The notes beneath the pieces are model-generated. The model did no database searches, had not been told where the DNA came from, and saw nothing but the letters and a program-made list of their open reading frames with translations. Shown piece after piece: positions 4,697-5,331 of a DNA stretch of 5,331 bases. The position numbers and the translations under genes are program-made. This stretch comes from Deltaproteobacteria bacterium. Lineage in GTDB: Bacteria > Desulfobacterota > Desulfofervidia > Desulfofervidales > DG-60. The DNA is taken from NCBI GenBank assembly GCA_021163945.1, contig JAGGTC010000212.1, positions 1 through 5,331 of the forward strand. Reading direction: 5' to 3'. How positions within the stretch are numbered: the stretch's first letter is position 1; each line of letters starts with the position of its first letter.

Positions 4697-5331
4697 TTCG
4701 AGAATAAAAAGAGCCCTATTCAATTCGTATAACGGGCCGGTTTTAGAGAAGTCTTTAATGAATTTTTCAAAAATTTTCCTTGAGAAGAGGGAGTATTCAA
4801 CGCAGGGGCTTATTACGCCTCCAGCTTTAAGCTCGGCGATTAGGACATCAGCATCTTTCGGATAATTATGCTGCTTACACATATTTTCAAGAAGTGCCTT
4901 ACTTACAAATCGCTTCAAGTAAGCATTTTTAACTAAATCCTCTACTACATCAATTGTAACTTGCTGGTTTGGCTCCTTTATTTCGTCTAGATAATCCTTA
5001 ACGGCTAATTTCCAGTTCCATATGCCTTCAGACATTAAACGTTTAAACGCGAATGCTATGCATGGGGGGACCTCGTATTTTTCTCCTGGTTTAGGTCTGT
5101 TTAACCTATTACTCCATTGAATACTGCCTTGATGCTTTGTTCTCGCCGGAAGCATGAGCTTCCAATATTCCATAGCCAGACTTGCCTCTACAGCTAAGCT
5201 TTCGGCTTTTTCTTCTTTTTCTATTCTTTTGGCTGCCGATAAAATTTCATTAAAATCTATTTGCCGCTTTTCAGTAAGTAAAAGTTCAACTATCATCTTA
5301 CTTATTTCTTCGTCCTCGTTAAAGAGGGACT
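4685..5331 (-). CDS. hypothetical protein, helix-rich, possible winged helix; N terminus beyond window
   Basis: I do not recognise this protein. At least 203 residues are visible from the ATG at 5294-5296, but the frame stays open to the right edge. The extra codons (SLFNEDEEISK before the Met) look like normal coding sequence and the ATG lacks a good ribosome binding site, so the gene is probably 5'-truncated by the window. The product is soluble, helical and charged, with no membrane span. Counted from that Met: an amphipathic helix at 14-40, an aromatic and basic region with WKLMLPARTKHQGSIQWSNR (45-64) and WNWKLAVKDYLDEI (93-106), then VTIDVVEDLVKNAYLKRFVSKALLENMCKQ to about 142. The part at about 148-168 (DADVLIAELKAGGVISPCVEY) resembles the recognition helix and wing of a winged-helix domain. 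A DNA- or RNA-related role is possible but unproven. It converges on the MetE-like gene with 17 bases between stops. Confidence 0.7.
   Translation of the reverse strand, partial: SLFNEDEEISKMIVELLLTEKRQIDFNEILSAAKRIEKEEKAESLAVEASLAMEYWKLMLPARTKHQGSIQWSNRLNRPKPGEKYEVPPCIAFAFKRLMSEGIWNWKLAVKDYLDEIKEPNQQVTIDVVEDLVKNAYLKRFVSKALLENMCKQHNYPKDADVLIAELKAGGVISPCVEYSLFSRKIFEKFIKDFSKTGPLYELNRALFILELKE

Noticed and set aside
4668..4865. Plus-strand open frame starting directly after the MetE-like stop codon
   Set aside because: It is antisense to the well-coded minus-strand gene ending at 4685 and has no recognisable content; the tandem ATGs are probably chance.
1..5331. tRNA genes, CRISPR repeats, insertion sequences, riboswitches
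   Set aside because: I looked for direct and inverted repeats, cloverleaf-like elements and transposase motifs in the gaps and found none; nearly every base is inside a protein gene.

Overview
The window reads as archaeal chromosome, probably from an uncultured lineage of the TACK/Bathyarchaeia or euryarchaeal kind; the exact phylum cannot be fixed from five kilobases. The evidence is a CTP-type riboflavin kinase (RibK, an archaeal family), a stand-alone alpha subunit of ADP-forming acyl-CoA synthetase, a CofE-like (F420 gamma-glutamyl ligase family) protein, a short single-barrel MetE-like protein, an inositol-1-phosphate synthase of the archaeal/actinobacterial type, GGTG/GGAG-type ribosome binding sites, GTG and TTG starts, and TATA-like promoter boxes. 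Composition is A+T-leaning and looks even across the window. I see no mobile element, CRISPR array, tRNA or rRNA.

Layout. At the left edge (1-260, minus) lies the N-terminal part of ino1, transcribed leftwards. Divergent from it is a two-gene plus-strand unit: an unrecognised 122-residue protein (354-722), whose last 25 bases overlap the start of ribK (698-1102). Two bases later, convergently, comes the end of a minus-strand pair: a CofE-like protein (2611-3456) followed after 6 bases by the acyl-CoA synthetase alpha subunit (1105-2604). A short A+T-rich divergent promoter region (about 3457-3548) carries a perfectly symmetric TATA box, and separates this pair from a plus-strand MetE/UROD-superfamily methyltransferase-like gene (3549-4667). 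The right end (4685-5331, minus) is an unrecognised, probably winged-helix-containing gene that stays open to the window edge, so it is probably 5'-truncated by the window. There is no gene-free stretch longer than about 100 bases.

How the genes may work together. The unknown 122-residue protein and RibK are almost certainly co-translated, which suggests a role near flavin/FMN supply. The CofE-like ligase and the CoA-ligase alpha subunit are tightly coupled; both belong to families that activate carboxylates through phosphorylated intermediates, so a shared acid-activation or amide-forming pathway is a reasonable but untested guess. The MetE-like gene may be co-regulated with this pair through the shared promoter region. 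Most interesting are the divergent active-site motifs in the CofE-like protein and the H-x-H (rather than H-x-C) zinc motif in the MetE-like protein; both suggest substrates other than those of the textbook enzymes.
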